64,000 bases of DNA from Enterococcus saigonensis (GCF_011397115.1 NZ_AP022822.1:1725001-1789000); one strand, 5' to 3'. Numbered from the stretch's first letter, positions 19,418 through 28,034 are shown. The notes: generated by a model from the letters alone, not told the origin. Program-made: numbers and translations.

Positions 19418-20178
19418 GGCAAATTCAACTTTTTCTTACTAAAGAAATCTTTGCGAATTGGCGCACAAAAAAAATTCCAATCTTATTCATTATTGCATTT
19501 TCTGTTGGGATTTTATCGCCATTTTTAGCTAAAATTATGCCAAATATTTTGACTTCCATACTGCCAAAAGAAATGGCTATTACCTTACCAACACCTACAT
19601 CTAGTGACAGTTGGACACAATATTATAAAAACTTGCCGCAATTTCTCTTACTGGCAATCGTCTTATTATCAGTTGGTATCATCAGTACTGAAGTAGAAAA
19701 AGGCACTCTCATTCCCTTTATTACAAAAGGTTTATCGCGTTATGCTGTGGTAATGAGCAAAGGATTATATCTCTTTTTTATTTGGTCTTTTACCCTTTTC
19801 ACATCCTTTTTGATTAATGCCAGCTACACAGCTTATTATTTCAATGATGACAAAAGCCCACATCTTTTACTCCCACTTTTTGGTTTTTGGTTATATGGTA
19901 TTATTTTTTTAGCCGCTACTATTTTCGCTTCCACTTTAGCCAAAAATACAGGAGCAAGTCTTTTAATTATAGCTATCTTTTATTTAATCAGTAATTTGCT
20001 TGGCATTTTCAAAAAGATAACGCATTACAATCCTTTTACTTTAGGTAGCAACTCTATAAATTGGCTAACAGGTAAAAGTGATTTTACCACATATTGGCCT
20101 GCCGTTGCACTGGCTATTTTTCTTATCTTTTCTTTTTTTATACTAAGCTTGATGATTTTTAAAAAGCGGCGTCTTTAG
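19414..20178 (+). CDS. ABC-2 type permease (YxlG-like)
   Basis: 254 aa, about six membrane helices, beginning MRQIQLFLTKEIFANWRTKK. It has the ABC-2 pattern EVEKGTLIPFITKGLSRYAV in the cytoplasmic coupling region between helices 2 and 3. ATGA overlap with the ATPase gene. With the two preceding genes it forms a three-gene operon reminiscent of yxlEFG, but no sigma factor or anti-sigma gene lies upstream. Confidence 0.85.
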   Translation: MRQIQLFLTKEIFANWRTKKIPILFIIAFSVGILSPFLAKIMPNILTSILPKEMAITLPTPTSSDSWTQYYKNLPQFLLLAIVLLSVGIISTEVEKGTLIPFITKGLSRYAVVMSKGLYLFFIWSFTLFTSFLINASYTAYYFNDDKSPHLLLPLFGFWLYGIIFLAATIFASTLAKNTGASLLIIAIFYLISNLLGIFKKITHYNPFTLGSNSINWLTGKSDFTTYWPAVALAIFLIFSFFILSLMIFKKRRL

Positions 20179-20320
20179 TTTTTTACAAAAAAAATAAGGC
20201 TTTCGCTTTTGCACCTAAGGGGTTGGCGTAGCTTGGAAGAAACAAGGCTAACCTAATTTGTGAAAGTAGAACAATCAAGAACTTATTAGCGATAGTAAAA
20301 TTTTAAAAGATATTTCAAAA

Positions 20321-20366
20321 AAACAAACGCAAGACCTTTTTCTACTGGTCTTGCGTTTGTTTTTTT
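20321..20366. terminator. Bidirectional terminator between the ABC operon and asnB
   Basis: 16-bp perfect stem (20321-20336 with 20347-20362) with A/T tracts on both sides, between convergent genes. Confidence 0.9.
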
Positions 20367-20367
20367 A

Positions 20368-22263
20368 TTAGAGCGTTTCATAAGTAATTGCTTCAGCTTT
20401 AGGAATTTCTTCATCAATAAAGTAAACTTTATACCAAGTTAAGAAAGTAAAAATGGTCCAAATTTTACGCTGTACTTCTGCTTTACCTTCATGGTGGTCA
20501 TTTAGCAATTTCATGATTTTTTCTTGGTCAAAGAATTGTTTAGCAAAATCTGCAGTAAACAATGCTTTCACTTCTTCATAACCGTGATCTTCTTTTAACC
20601 ACGCTTTAATTGGTACTGGAAATCCTAATTTTTCACGATTTGCCCATTCTTCTGGTAAATGACGATTTGCCGCTTGACGGAAAACGTCTTTGGTGTTGTT
20701 TTGATTCATAAGATATTTTGCTGGAATTCGTTGTGCTAATTTCATCACTTCAATATCCAATAATGGTACTCGTAATTCAAGAGAACTTGCCATAGAAAGT
20801 TTATCTGCTTTTAATAAAATATCTTTTGGCATCCATTGGTGAACATCCACGTATTGCATTTTGTTGACTTCACTTTCAATACCTTCTGTTTGATCAAAGT
20901 GCGGATTCATGATCTCTTTAACAGACGGTGCAGTTTGAAATTCTGGTTTCAAATAACTTGCAGCTTCTTGTTCATCAAAGACTTTGGCGTGACCGATAAA
21001 GAATTCGCGCGCTGGCGCAGTTGCTTCATATAAATGAATACGACCATGGAAATTTTTCATGTGACCAAATTTACGGCCAATGGAGTAGCGCATACCTTTT
21101 GGCAGTTTCTTCAATCCTTGGGCAAAAACACGGACCATTTTAGAATTGGTATGGAAGCCATATGTTTGGTAACCGGCAAATAATTCATCCGCACCTTCCC
21201 CTGATTGTACCACTCGTACAGATTGTGACGCTAAGTTCGCCAAGAAATAAAGGGGAACACAAGATGGATTAGAGTCTGGCTCATCCAAATGATATTGAAT
21301 AAGCGGAAAAGCCTTAAAAGACATATCGCCATCAATAACCGCAGCCGTATTATTCAAATCCAACATTTTGGTTAGCTTCCGCGCTTCAATTGCTTCATTA
21401 TACGTCTTATCATCAAATCCAATTGAAAAAGAATGATCTGGTCGCAATACAGAAGTTACATAACTTGAATCAACACCGCTAGATAAAAAAGCACCTACTT
21501 CGACATCCGCTATACGGTGAGCAGCAATCGAAGCTTCGACTGTTTTATCAATTTCTTCTATCCATTCATCTTTTGAGTAAGCATCTTTTTTTGTAAAATC
21601 AGCATCCCAATATTCTTTAATTGTTAGTTTTCCATCTTTATACGTAAAGTAATGTCCTTCAGGTAAACGAAAAACATTTTTAAAGAATGTTTCGCCATTT
21701 AATGGTGAGTATTGAAATGTCATATACGGTTTCAAAGCAGCTGTATTTAGCTCTTTGTCAAAATCTGGATGTGGTAAAAAGCTCTTGATTTCTGAACCAA
21801 ACATGAACGTACCATTCATTTGCGTATAATAATACGGTTTAATACCAAAATGATCACGAGCACCAAACAATTCTTGCTTTTCAATATCCCAAATAGCAAA
21901 AGCAAACATCCCGCGCACTTTTTGTAAAAGTTCGGCGCCCCATTCTTCATAACCATGCAATAATACTTCTGTATCTGCATGTGTCGAAAAAATATGTCCA
22001 GCAGCAATTAATTGCTCTCTTAAAGGTTGAAAATTATAAATTTCTCCATTAAAGATAATTACTTTGCTACGGTCTTCATTATAAATAGGCTGTGAGCCAC
22101 CTTCTAAGTCAATAATTGACAACCGACGAAAACCCAATGCCACATTTTTGTCTGTATATTTACCAGAACTATTAGGACCACGGTGGACGATGCGATCCAT
22201 CATATCTTCAATAATTTCTTGTTTTTGATCCTTGCTGTTCACAAAGCCGACAATGCCACACAT
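20368..22263 (-). CDS. asnB: Asparagine synthetase (glutamine-hydrolysing)
   Basis: Makes asparagine from aspartate, glutamine and ATP. 631 aa. The N-terminal class II glutaminase domain begins MCGIVGF, with Cys2 the nucleophile after Met removal. RRLSIIDLEGG and FNGEIYN line the glutaminase site. The synthetase domain has the PP-loop LSSGVDSSY near residue 260 and SGEGADELFAGY. Length fits AsnB. RBS GGACGTG. An extended -10 (TGTTATGAT) lies near 22320-22312 on the minus strand. No T-box leader is visible. Confidence 0.95.
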   Translation of the reverse strand: MCGIVGFVNSKDQKQEIIEDMMDRIVHRGPNSSGKYTDKNVALGFRRLSIIDLEGGSQPIYNEDRSKVIIFNGEIYNFQPLREQLIAAGHIFSTHADTEVLLHGYEEWGAELLQKVRGMFAFAIWDIEKQELFGARDHFGIKPYYYTQMNGTFMFGSEIKSFLPHPDFDKELNTAALKPYMTFQYSPLNGETFFKNVFRLPEGHYFTYKDGKLTIKEYWDADFTKKDAYSKDEWIEEIDKTVEASIAAHRIADVEVGAFLSSGVDSSYVTSVLRPDHSFSIGFDDKTYNEAIEARKLTKMLDLNNTAAVIDGDMSFKAFPLIQYHLDEPDSNPSCVPLYFLANLASQSVRVVQSGEGADELFAGYQTYGFHTNSKMVRVFAQGLKKLPKGMRYSIGRKFGHMKNFHGRIHLYEATAPAREFFIGHAKVFDEQEAASYLKPEFQTAPSVKEIMNPHFDQTEGIESEVNKMQYVDVHQWMPKDILLKADKLSMASSLELRVPLLDIEVMKLAQRIPAKYLMNQNNTKDVFRQAANRHLPEEWANREKLGFPVPIKAWLKEDHGYEEVKALFTADFAKQFFDQEKIMKLLNDHHEGKAEVQRKIWTIFTFLTWYKVYFIDEEIPKAEAITYETL

Positions 22264-22560
22264 ATTTTCACGTCCTATTATTAAAATTTCATTTTCTACA
22301 AATCAGGACTTATCATAACATAAAATTAAGCATCCTACGACTGAATTTGCTAAATGGCCTTTTATCAAAAAATTTTTTTTACTTTCTCTTAATATTTTAC
22401 AAAATTTATTGTCTCTTCTTCATTATTTTCCTTTCTTTAACCAACAAAAAAAGATTTAAATGGCTCTGTGGCACTACTTCTCATTGCCTACTATATTGTA
22501 AAAATACTTTCGGCATAAAAAGCGTCACTGATCATTTAAATCTTTTGTTTTAATTTTTTA
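22264..22560. other. Intergenic region upstream of asnB
   Basis: No coding sequence supported. It contains the asnB -10 and the structured long-loop element at 22448-22549. Confidence 0.6.
22448..22549. terminator. Long-loop terminator-like structured element
   Basis: Arms AAAGATTTAAATG and CATTTAAATCTTT enclose about 75 nt that can form nested pairs (GTGGC with GCGTCAC; GCC with GGC). On the minus strand the second arm is followed by TTTTTTTG, just past the stop of the 22561 gene. The plus strand also has TTTTGTTTTAATTTTTT. Function as terminator is likely; the internal structure is unusual (see findings). Confidence 0.6.
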
Positions 22561-23058
22561 TTATTTATCATTTGAAATTTCAGAAGGAAGCGTTTTTGCC
22601 TCGAAAATAAATTTGAAATCTCGTTGTCTTACGTCACCACTATAAGTCACGTTATAATCATGCGCTAAAATATTTATCGTGCGTCCACTTAACCGTATCA
22701 CTGCATTTCCCACTAAAGCCAAACTTGTGTACATTTCTTTTGCAATGCGATGTGCGTCATTGTTGCGTTTAGCCAATTTCATCATTAACTCAGCACTATT
22801 GCCATCATCACCTGCAGCCAATACGGAGGCAATCATTTTTGAGGACCTGATAAATGGAAATAAAGGTACGATACTAATTAACAACATAAAAGCTAACTTA
22901 CCTGTCACTTCAATATTAACTTGTTTTTTTGCAATCGCATCTTTGAATTGTTGAAAATCTGAGTCTTCTGTTTGCGACAATGGAACATTGACAAAAGCGG
23001 TAAAATAGCGTAAATCATCTTTTGTTAAATCGGTTTGTAATTGATTTTTTTGATTCAT
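22561..23058 (-). CDS. Unknown protein with a hydrophobic segment
   Basis: 165 aa from MNQKNQLQTDLTKDDLRY. Start chosen because TTAGGAGGCG lies 5 nt before the ATG. I do not recognise the family. The N-terminal 50 residues are polar. One hydrophobic stretch (LAFMLLISIVPLFPFI, about 54-69) could be a membrane segment, followed by a mixed helix-rich region and a polar tail. Coding use is ordinary. It is a single gene between asnB and tRNA-Ser, ending in the structured terminator element. Confidence 0.6.
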   Translation of the reverse strand: MNQKNQLQTDLTKDDLRYFTAFVNVPLSQTEDSDFQQFKDAIAKKQVNIEVTGKLAFMLLISIVPLFPFIRSSKMIASVLAAGDDGNSAELMMKLAKRNNDAHRIAKEMYTSLALVGNAVIRLSGRTINILAHDYNVTYSGDVRQRDFKFIFEAKTLPSEISNDK

Positions 23059-23455
23059 TATAACGCCTCCTAACAACTCTATTAAGTACTAAACAGCCCG
23101 TTTTAACTTTTCGTTTTTATTCTAACATTTTTTTAATCTACTACAAAAAGAAACAGTTTTAATTAAATTATTTTTTTCAAAATAAACAGATAAATTCACA
23201 AAAAAATTTTTTAAAGAATATATTTTATAAAAAAACTTCCATTCTAACAAAATTTAAATATGATTTTTAAATCGTCTCTTTTTAGAGACTAAAAATTAAC
23301 CAAAGATAAAAAGAGGTACCAACCTCTTTATGATTGGCACCTCTTTTATCGAAATAAAACATTTAAAAATGCGTATCCGCAAACCAGCGTATTTCAAACA
23401 ATCTTTTTAAATACTCTTTTCCATCTTAAAAATTGAAAATATTATACTTGCGATA
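23059..23455. other. AT-rich intergenic region with hairpins
   Basis: No gene seen. A small hairpin GTCTCT-TTTT-AGAGAC lies at 23274-23289. A longer one (23309-23322 with 23334-23347, one mismatch) probably terminates tRNA-Ser transcription. Confidence 0.55.
23309..23347 (-). terminator. Probable terminator of tRNA-Ser
   Basis: AAAAGAGGTACCAA pairs with TTGGCACCTCTTTT (one mismatch), flanked by A/T tracts, about 110 nt past the tRNA 3' end. Confidence 0.6.
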
Positions 23456-23543
23456 AGGAGAGTACGGGATTTGAACCCGTGCACCGGTATAAGCCGGCTC
23501 GCCGGATTTCGAGTCCGGTGCATTACCACTCTGCCAACTCTCC
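23456..23543 (-). tRNA. tRNA-Ser(CGA)
   Basis: 88-nt class II tRNA on the minus strand: acceptor GGAGAGT/ACTCTCC, D-arm GCAGAGTGGTAATGC, anticodon loop ACTCGAAAT (CGA, reads UCG), long variable arm GCCGGCTTATACCGGTG, T-loop TTCAAAT. The base at position 73 is T, not the usual G of serine tRNAs, and CCA is not encoded. Confidence 0.95.
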
Positions 23544-23560
23544 GTTTGACTACTTCTTCT

Positions 23561-23588
23561 ATTTTCATCAAAATTGAAAAAAAGTCAA
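23561..23588 (-). promoter_or_regulatory. Promoter of tRNA-Ser
   Basis: Minus strand: TTGACT at 23588-23583, 16-bp spacer, GAAAAT at 23566-23561, 18 bp before the tRNA 5' end. Confidence 0.5.
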
Positions 23589-23718
23589 TTAAGATGTATC
23601 TGATAAAAAGCGCGAATCAACTGCAGTGTGTGCGTATCTTTCAAAAATGTTTTCAATTTGAAAAAAAATCGTATAGTATGCAGCTAAGACACGCTAATAC
23701 CAGATGGAATTTAATAAA

Positions 23719-24297
23719 CTAGCCTTTTCCATTAAAAATTTTTTCTGGAGCCTCCATTTTTAAAATGCCATCCACTGCGGATTGAATTAATTCTGCAATT
23801 TGTTCTTGCGAAGGATGGATAATCCCTGAAGACATCAAAGAAGCAATCCCGGTCACTGTAATCCAAGTACCGTCATGTAACGCCTTAATATACTCATCAG
23901 ACAGGTCAGCATATTCAGGACAAGTTGAAATCATATTTTTGAAATATTCATAGGAAAACTCGTGCATCATTTTCCCGCCACCATATTCATCGACAAACAA
24001 AGCCACGTACAAATTTCGATTCTCTTGAGCAAAGTTAATGTAATTCAAGCCCAAATCAACAATTTGATTTCCAGTATGCGTAATTGGAAATACATTCTCT
24101 TGTAAATCTCGCATAACTGTTTCAACCAACGTATTTTTTAAATCTTGCATATTTTTAAACTCTAAATAAATTGGCTGGGTAGAAATCCCCATTTTTTTGG
24201 CAATGTTACGGGCTGTAAACTTACTGAAGCCATCTTTTGAAATAACTTCATAAGCGGCTTTCAATATTTGATCTTTTGTGTAAACCTTACGACGCAT
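23719..24297 (-). CDS. TetR/AcrR-family transcriptional regulator
   Basis: 192 aa one-component regulator. The N-terminal HTH spans about residues 8-50 (YTKDQILKAAYEVISKDG, then RNIAKKMGISTQPIYLEF), with the canonical F/Y after the recognition helix. The C-terminal ligand-binding region is all-helical and variable. RBS AAAGGAGAGGTGA. The nearest neighbours are tRNA-Ser and the divergent ThrE exporter genes, separated by 400 bp; whether it controls the exporter is not visible. Confidence 0.88.
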   Translation of the reverse strand: MRRKVYTKDQILKAAYEVISKDGFSKFTARNIAKKMGISTQPIYLEFKNMQDLKNTLVETVMRDLQENVFPITHTGNQIVDLGLNYINFAQENRNLYVALFVDEYGGGKMMHEFSYEYFKNMISTCPEYADLSDEYIKALHDGTWITVTGIASLMSSGIIHPSQEQIAELIQSAVDGILKMEAPEKIFNGKG

Positions 24298-24700
24298 AGA
24301 AAGTCACCTCTCCTTTATAATAACATTTATCATTCATAAACTTATTGTAAACAAAAATAGAATTTTTGGGAAATGATATACCTCAAAAATAGTTATCTAT
24401 CTGAGATAGAAAATTTCGTACGATAACAAAAGATCTAAAATTAACCAACTGTTTGCAATAAATTTATAACATAAAATATCTTAAAAACAGGATAAGGCAT
24501 TCTACATCTTATTACAACTGTTATTTTTATTAAATCTATATTAATTTATTTTAAGCCAATATACATCTTTGCCAATTTTCAGACAATCATTATGAATGTT
24601 TTTAAATATAAAAAGAAAAAATTATTTTCAAATAAAATTTAAAAGCAATTCAAGCGCTGAAATGATAGAATAGAAGCAACTTTATAAATGAGGTAACCCA
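24298..24700. other. AT-rich divergent intergenic region
   Basis: Between the TetR gene and the ThrE operon. An extended -10 TGATAGAAT at 24663-24671 is the probable exporter promoter. No clear operator palindrome or gene was found. Confidence 0.5.
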
Positions 24701-25456
24701 ATGAAAGAAGAACTTATTTTAAGCACCTGCCTGATGGCTGGACGTATTATGATGGAGAATGGTTCTGAAGTATATCGTGTAGAAGATACAATGAATCGCA
24801 TTGCAGAAAATGCAGGTATTTCTAATACTGTCAGTTATGTCACAGCAACTGGTCTTTTTATGAGCGTTCGCAATTCTTCTTTTTCTCAACTAGAAGAAGT
24901 TCATGAACGTTCCATTAATCTAGAAAAAATTGTAGCCGTTAATCAGCTTTCACGAGAATTTGCGGCAAAAAATATTTCTTTAACTGAACTAAACGAGCGA
25001 CTAAAACGCGTAAACTGTGACACACCGAGTTTTTCCTTAATGTGGCAAACCCTTGCAGCCGGTTTAGTTAGTTGTACACTTATGTATATTTTTGGTGGTA
25101 TTTGGCAAGATTTCATCCCAACATTTTTAATTGGCTGTATCGGCTTTATCGCTGGAATTTACATCAAAAAATGGTTACAAATGCGATTTCTAGATATGTT
25201 TGTCGCTGCATTTGTAATTGGCACATTTGCTATTTTTAGCGTGAAACTTAGTTTAGCTAATAATATTGATCATATCATCATTGGGGCGGTAATGCCTTTG
25301 GTTCCGGGTGTCGCTATTACCAATTCCTTCCGTGATATTTTATCTGGTGATTTGTTAAGCGGAATTGCTCGCGGAATTGAGGCAATATTTGTAGCCGCAG
25401 CAATTGGTGTTGGAATCGCCACAACACTGCTTTTATTTGGAGGAGGTATAGCATAA
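24701..25456 (+). CDS. Threonine/serine exporter subunit, ThrE N-terminal type
   Basis: 251 aa. The N-terminal cytoplasmic part (DUF1212/ThrE_1) has the conserved AGRIMMENGSEVYRVEDTM. About five membrane helices follow from residue 115, with GAVMPLVPGVAITNSFRDI. In the full ThrE this region is fused to a second membrane domain, here encoded by the next gene. Family members export threonine or serine; actual substrate not shown. RBS GAGGTAACCC. Confidence 0.85.
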   Translation: MKEELILSTCLMAGRIMMENGSEVYRVEDTMNRIAENAGISNTVSYVTATGLFMSVRNSSFSQLEEVHERSINLEKIVAVNQLSREFAAKNISLTELNERLKRVNCDTPSFSLMWQTLAAGLVSCTLMYIFGGIWQDFIPTFLIGCIGFIAGIYIKKWLQMRFLDMFVAAFVIGTFAIFSVKLSLANNIDHIIIGAVMPLVPGVAITNSFRDILSGDLLSGIARGIEAIFVAAAIGVGIATTLLLFGGGIA

Positions 25457-25458
25457 CC

Positions 25459-25911
25459 ATGTATGCTATTCATTTTTTATTTAGTTTTATCAGTACTGTT
25501 GCTTTTGGAATTATCACAAATATCCCGAAGCGCTCATTGTTAGCAACCGGTTTAACCGGTGCAATTGGATGGATGGTCTATTGGCTATTGCGACAAAATG
25601 CCCATGGACTGGGTTTTTCTAATTTTGTTGCAGCCATAGCAATCGGCTGCTTGAGTATCTTTTTTTCTAGACGCCTTAAAATGCCCATGATTATTTTCAA
25701 TATCCCCAGTTTGGTTCCACTAGTTCCTGGCGGCCCCGCTTATCAGGCAATTCGCGAGTTGGTATTAGGTGATTCTGCAAAATCTTGGAATAATCTAAAG
25801 ATAGTTATTATGACTGCCGGCGCAATTGCAGCGGGTTTTATGATTACCTCCCTAGTAGAAACGCTTGTTTTCAAATTTAATACTCATATAAAAAAAGCAT
25901 CTCAAAAGTGA
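25459..25911 (+). CDS. Threonine/serine exporter subunit, ThrE C-terminal type
   Basis: 150 aa, four or five membrane helices, DUF3815/ThrE_2. FNIPSLVPLVPGGPAYQAIRE matches the second ThrE repeat. RBS AGGAGG lies within the end of the upstream gene, 2 bp away, so the two are coupled. The last codons and the stop form half of a terminator hairpin. Confidence 0.85.
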   Translation: MYAIHFLFSFISTVAFGIITNIPKRSLLATGLTGAIGWMVYWLLRQNAHGLGFSNFVAAIAIGCLSIFFSRRLKMPMIIFNIPSLVPLVPGGPAYQAIRELVLGDSAKSWNNLKIVIMTAGAIAAGFMITSLVETLVFKFNTHIKKASQK

Positions 25912-25922
25912 GATGCTTTTTT
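25891..25922. terminator. Bidirectional terminator overlapping two stop codons
   Basis: 14-bp perfect stem, AAAG loop. It includes the thrE-type gene's last codons and stop, and reaches the stop of the convergent usp gene. Confidence 0.88.
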
Positions 25923-26356
25923 TAGCGAATAATTAACACTGAGCAACTTGCTCCTTTGGCTAATAATGCAGCTTGGCTTCCCAAAACAAACGGCGCTTGA
26001 TTCGGTTTACTTTTGGAACCGCAAATTAGTAAATCTGGTTTTACTGCCGGTAAAACTTTTTCTAAAATAACCGTTGCTGGGGTTCCTTCATCAACGACAA
26101 TAGCGACCTTTTTTACCCCTTGAGAAAGCGCTCGTTTACGATAGTTTTCAGCAATTGCAATCGTTTTTTGTTTATGAAGTGCAAGTGTTTCTGGTGTCAA
26201 ATATTCATAAACATTTAAGCGATTAATTTCAAAAATTGTTGTAATTGTTAATTCTGCTTGTTGCTCAATTGCATAGGTTAAAGCATATTCAAAAGCTTTT
26301 TTTGAATCATCGGAATCATCTACTGCTACTAAAATATGCGTAAAACTCTTCTTCAC
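25922..26356 (-). CDS. Universal stress protein (UspA family)
   Basis: 144 aa, one Usp domain: HILVAVDDSDDSKKAFEYAL at the N-terminus and GSKSKPNQAPFVLGSQA near the C-terminus. The second glycine of the usual ATP-binding G-x2-G-x9-G-S/T pattern is Ser here, so nucleotide binding may be altered. It follows mntH by 14 bp and is most likely co-transcribed with it, linking it to manganese-responsive expression. Confidence 0.9.
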   Translation of the reverse strand: MKKSFTHILVAVDDSDDSKKAFEYALTYAIEQQAELTITTIFEINRLNVYEYLTPETLALHKQKTIAIAENYRKRALSQGVKKVAIVVDEGTPATVILEKVLPAVKPDLLICGSKSKPNQAPFVLGSQAALLAKGASCSVLIIR

Positions 26357-26370
26357 CTTTTTTCACCTTC

Positions 26371-27729
26371 CTAACCATTGGCACCTGTCAATGTTCCATA
26401 AATTAAGAATAAATTTAATAATGTCAAAACAATAGCAATAATCCACGCCAAAATTTTCATCCATGTCGGATTGGCAAAACGGCCCATAATTTTTTTATCA
26501 CTCGTGTAGATTGTTAATGGAATAATTGAAATCGGTAAAGCAATACTCAAAAATACTTGGGTATAAAGCAATAAATCTTCAACTGCCGACTCTCTACCAC
26601 CGTATATAATGACACAAATAATAACCGGTACAATGGCAAGTAAACGTGTCACCACACGACGCATCCACAATGGCATTTTTAAATTAATAAACCCTTCCAT
26701 TACGATTTGACCAGAAAGTGTTCCAGTAATGGTCGAGTTCTGACCAGAAGCAAGCAATGCTACGGCAAAAAGCGTACTTAAAAGCGGACTTGCAATATTG
26801 CCGACAATATCAGGATTTTTTAAAGCATCATACAAGTCGACGAACTTTCCTAGATCACTGTTTGTTCCATAAAACAATGCCCCTCCTAAGATTAATAATA
26901 AGCAGTTCACTACAAAGGCAACAGTTAACTGAATATTAGAATCCCAGGTAGTAAACTTAATTGCACGTGCTTTTTCTTCATCGTCATTGCGATCAAATTT
27001 ACGAGCTTGTGAAATTGACGAATGTAAATACAAATTATGTGGCATTACTGTCGCACCGACAATTCCTAACGCCAATAAAAGCATAGATTTATCCGATGCA
27101 ATTTTAGGATCAGGAATAAAGCCACGTAATACTTCTCCTAATTGCGGTTGGGCTAAAGCAACTTCATAAGCAAAAACCATAAATATAACTGTGATTAAGA
27201 CCGCCACGATTGCTTCAATTTTGCGAAATCCTAATTTTGTAAGTAACAACAATAACAACACATCTAGTGTAGTAATTAAAACCCCAACGATTAAAGGTAA
27301 ACCAAATAATAATTGTAACGCTACCGCACCACCGATTACTTCGGCAATATCGGTCGCCATAATTGCAAGTTCGGTAATAATCCACAAAACAAAGCCTGTT
27401 TTTTTTGAGGTATGCTCTCTTGTCGCTTGCGCTAAGTCACGTCCTGTTACAATACCTAATTTTGCAGCCATACTTTGTAAAAGCATAGCAATTAGACTCG
27501 ATAATAAAATAACACTTAATAAAGCATATTTATATTCGGCCCCTCCTGCAATTGACGTAATCCAGTTACCTGGATCCATATAACCTACCGCTACTAAAGC
27601 GCCCGGTCCACTATAAGCAAGTAGTGTGCGAAAAAAACTAGCATTTTTAGGAACATCAACCGTATTATTGATTTCCTCCAGACTTGGACCGTTTGCATAT
27701 TCAATTAATTTTTCTTTTTTTTGATTCAT
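26371..27729 (-). CDS. mntH: Nramp-family manganese transporter
   Basis: Proton-coupled uptake of Mn2+ (also Fe2+). 452 aa, about 11 helices. Helix 1 has GYMDPGNW (DPGN at 52-55) and helix 6 has VGATVMPHNLYLHS, the two broken helices that bind the metal. Upstream are a consensus-like promoter and a TTAGG-type inverted repeat over the start of the transcript, which argues for repression by a DtxR/MntR-type regulator when metal is sufficient. Confidence 0.94.
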   Translation of the reverse strand: MNQKKEKLIEYANGPSLEEINNTVDVPKNASFFRTLLAYSGPGALVAVGYMDPGNWITSIAGGAEYKYALLSVILLSSLIAMLLQSMAAKLGIVTGRDLAQATREHTSKKTGFVLWIITELAIMATDIAEVIGGAVALQLLFGLPLIVGVLITTLDVLLLLLLTKLGFRKIEAIVAVLITVIFMVFAYEVALAQPQLGEVLRGFIPDPKIASDKSMLLLALGIVGATVMPHNLYLHSSISQARKFDRNDDEEKARAIKFTTWDSNIQLTVAFVVNCLLLILGGALFYGTNSDLGKFVDLYDALKNPDIVGNIASPLLSTLFAVALLASGQNSTITGTLSGQIVMEGFINLKMPLWMRRVVTRLLAIVPVIICVIIYGGRESAVEDLLLYTQVFLSIALPISIIPLTIYTSDKKIMGRFANPTWMKILAWIIAIVLTLLNLFLIYGTLTGANG

Positions 27730-27763
27730 CTCATCACTCTTTTCTAGTCAACTCAATTATTTT

Positions 27764-27777
27764 TTAGGTTAGCCGAA
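27764..27777. promoter_or_regulatory. DtxR/MntR-family operator upstream of mntH
   Basis: TTAGGTTAGCCGAA, a near-perfect inverted repeat of the TTAGG-type used by manganese regulators of this family (EfaR in enterococci). It lies about 10-25 bp downstream of the predicted transcription start. Confidence 0.75.
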
Positions 27778-27792
27778 ACTTTTGACAAATTG

Positions 27793-27821
27793 AGTGTACA
27801 CCTATTTTTTTTTACTGTAAA
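27793..27821 (-). promoter_or_regulatory. Promoter of mntH-usp
   Basis: Minus strand: TTTACA at 27821-27816, 17-bp spacer, TACACT at 27798-27793. The operator follows immediately downstream. Confidence 0.75.
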
Positions 27822-28034
27822 CTAGAAAGATATTTAAAAAGCAATAAATAATCTTCATTTTTTATAAATCAGCCTTTGGTAGGATAGCTTTTTCCACTAA
27901 AACTCCTTATAATACAATTGGTTAATGTTAATTGCTAAACTTACAATTTTGTTTGTTCTTTGCCAGACAAAACACAGGGCAAATCAAACAAAGCCTTGTA
28001 TAATAATAGTATATCAAACAAAGGAGATGAGACC

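Noticed and set aside
20368..22263. T-box leader for asnB
   Set aside because: No T-box sequence or specifier stem in the short upstream region; the extended -10 lies about 50 bp before the start.
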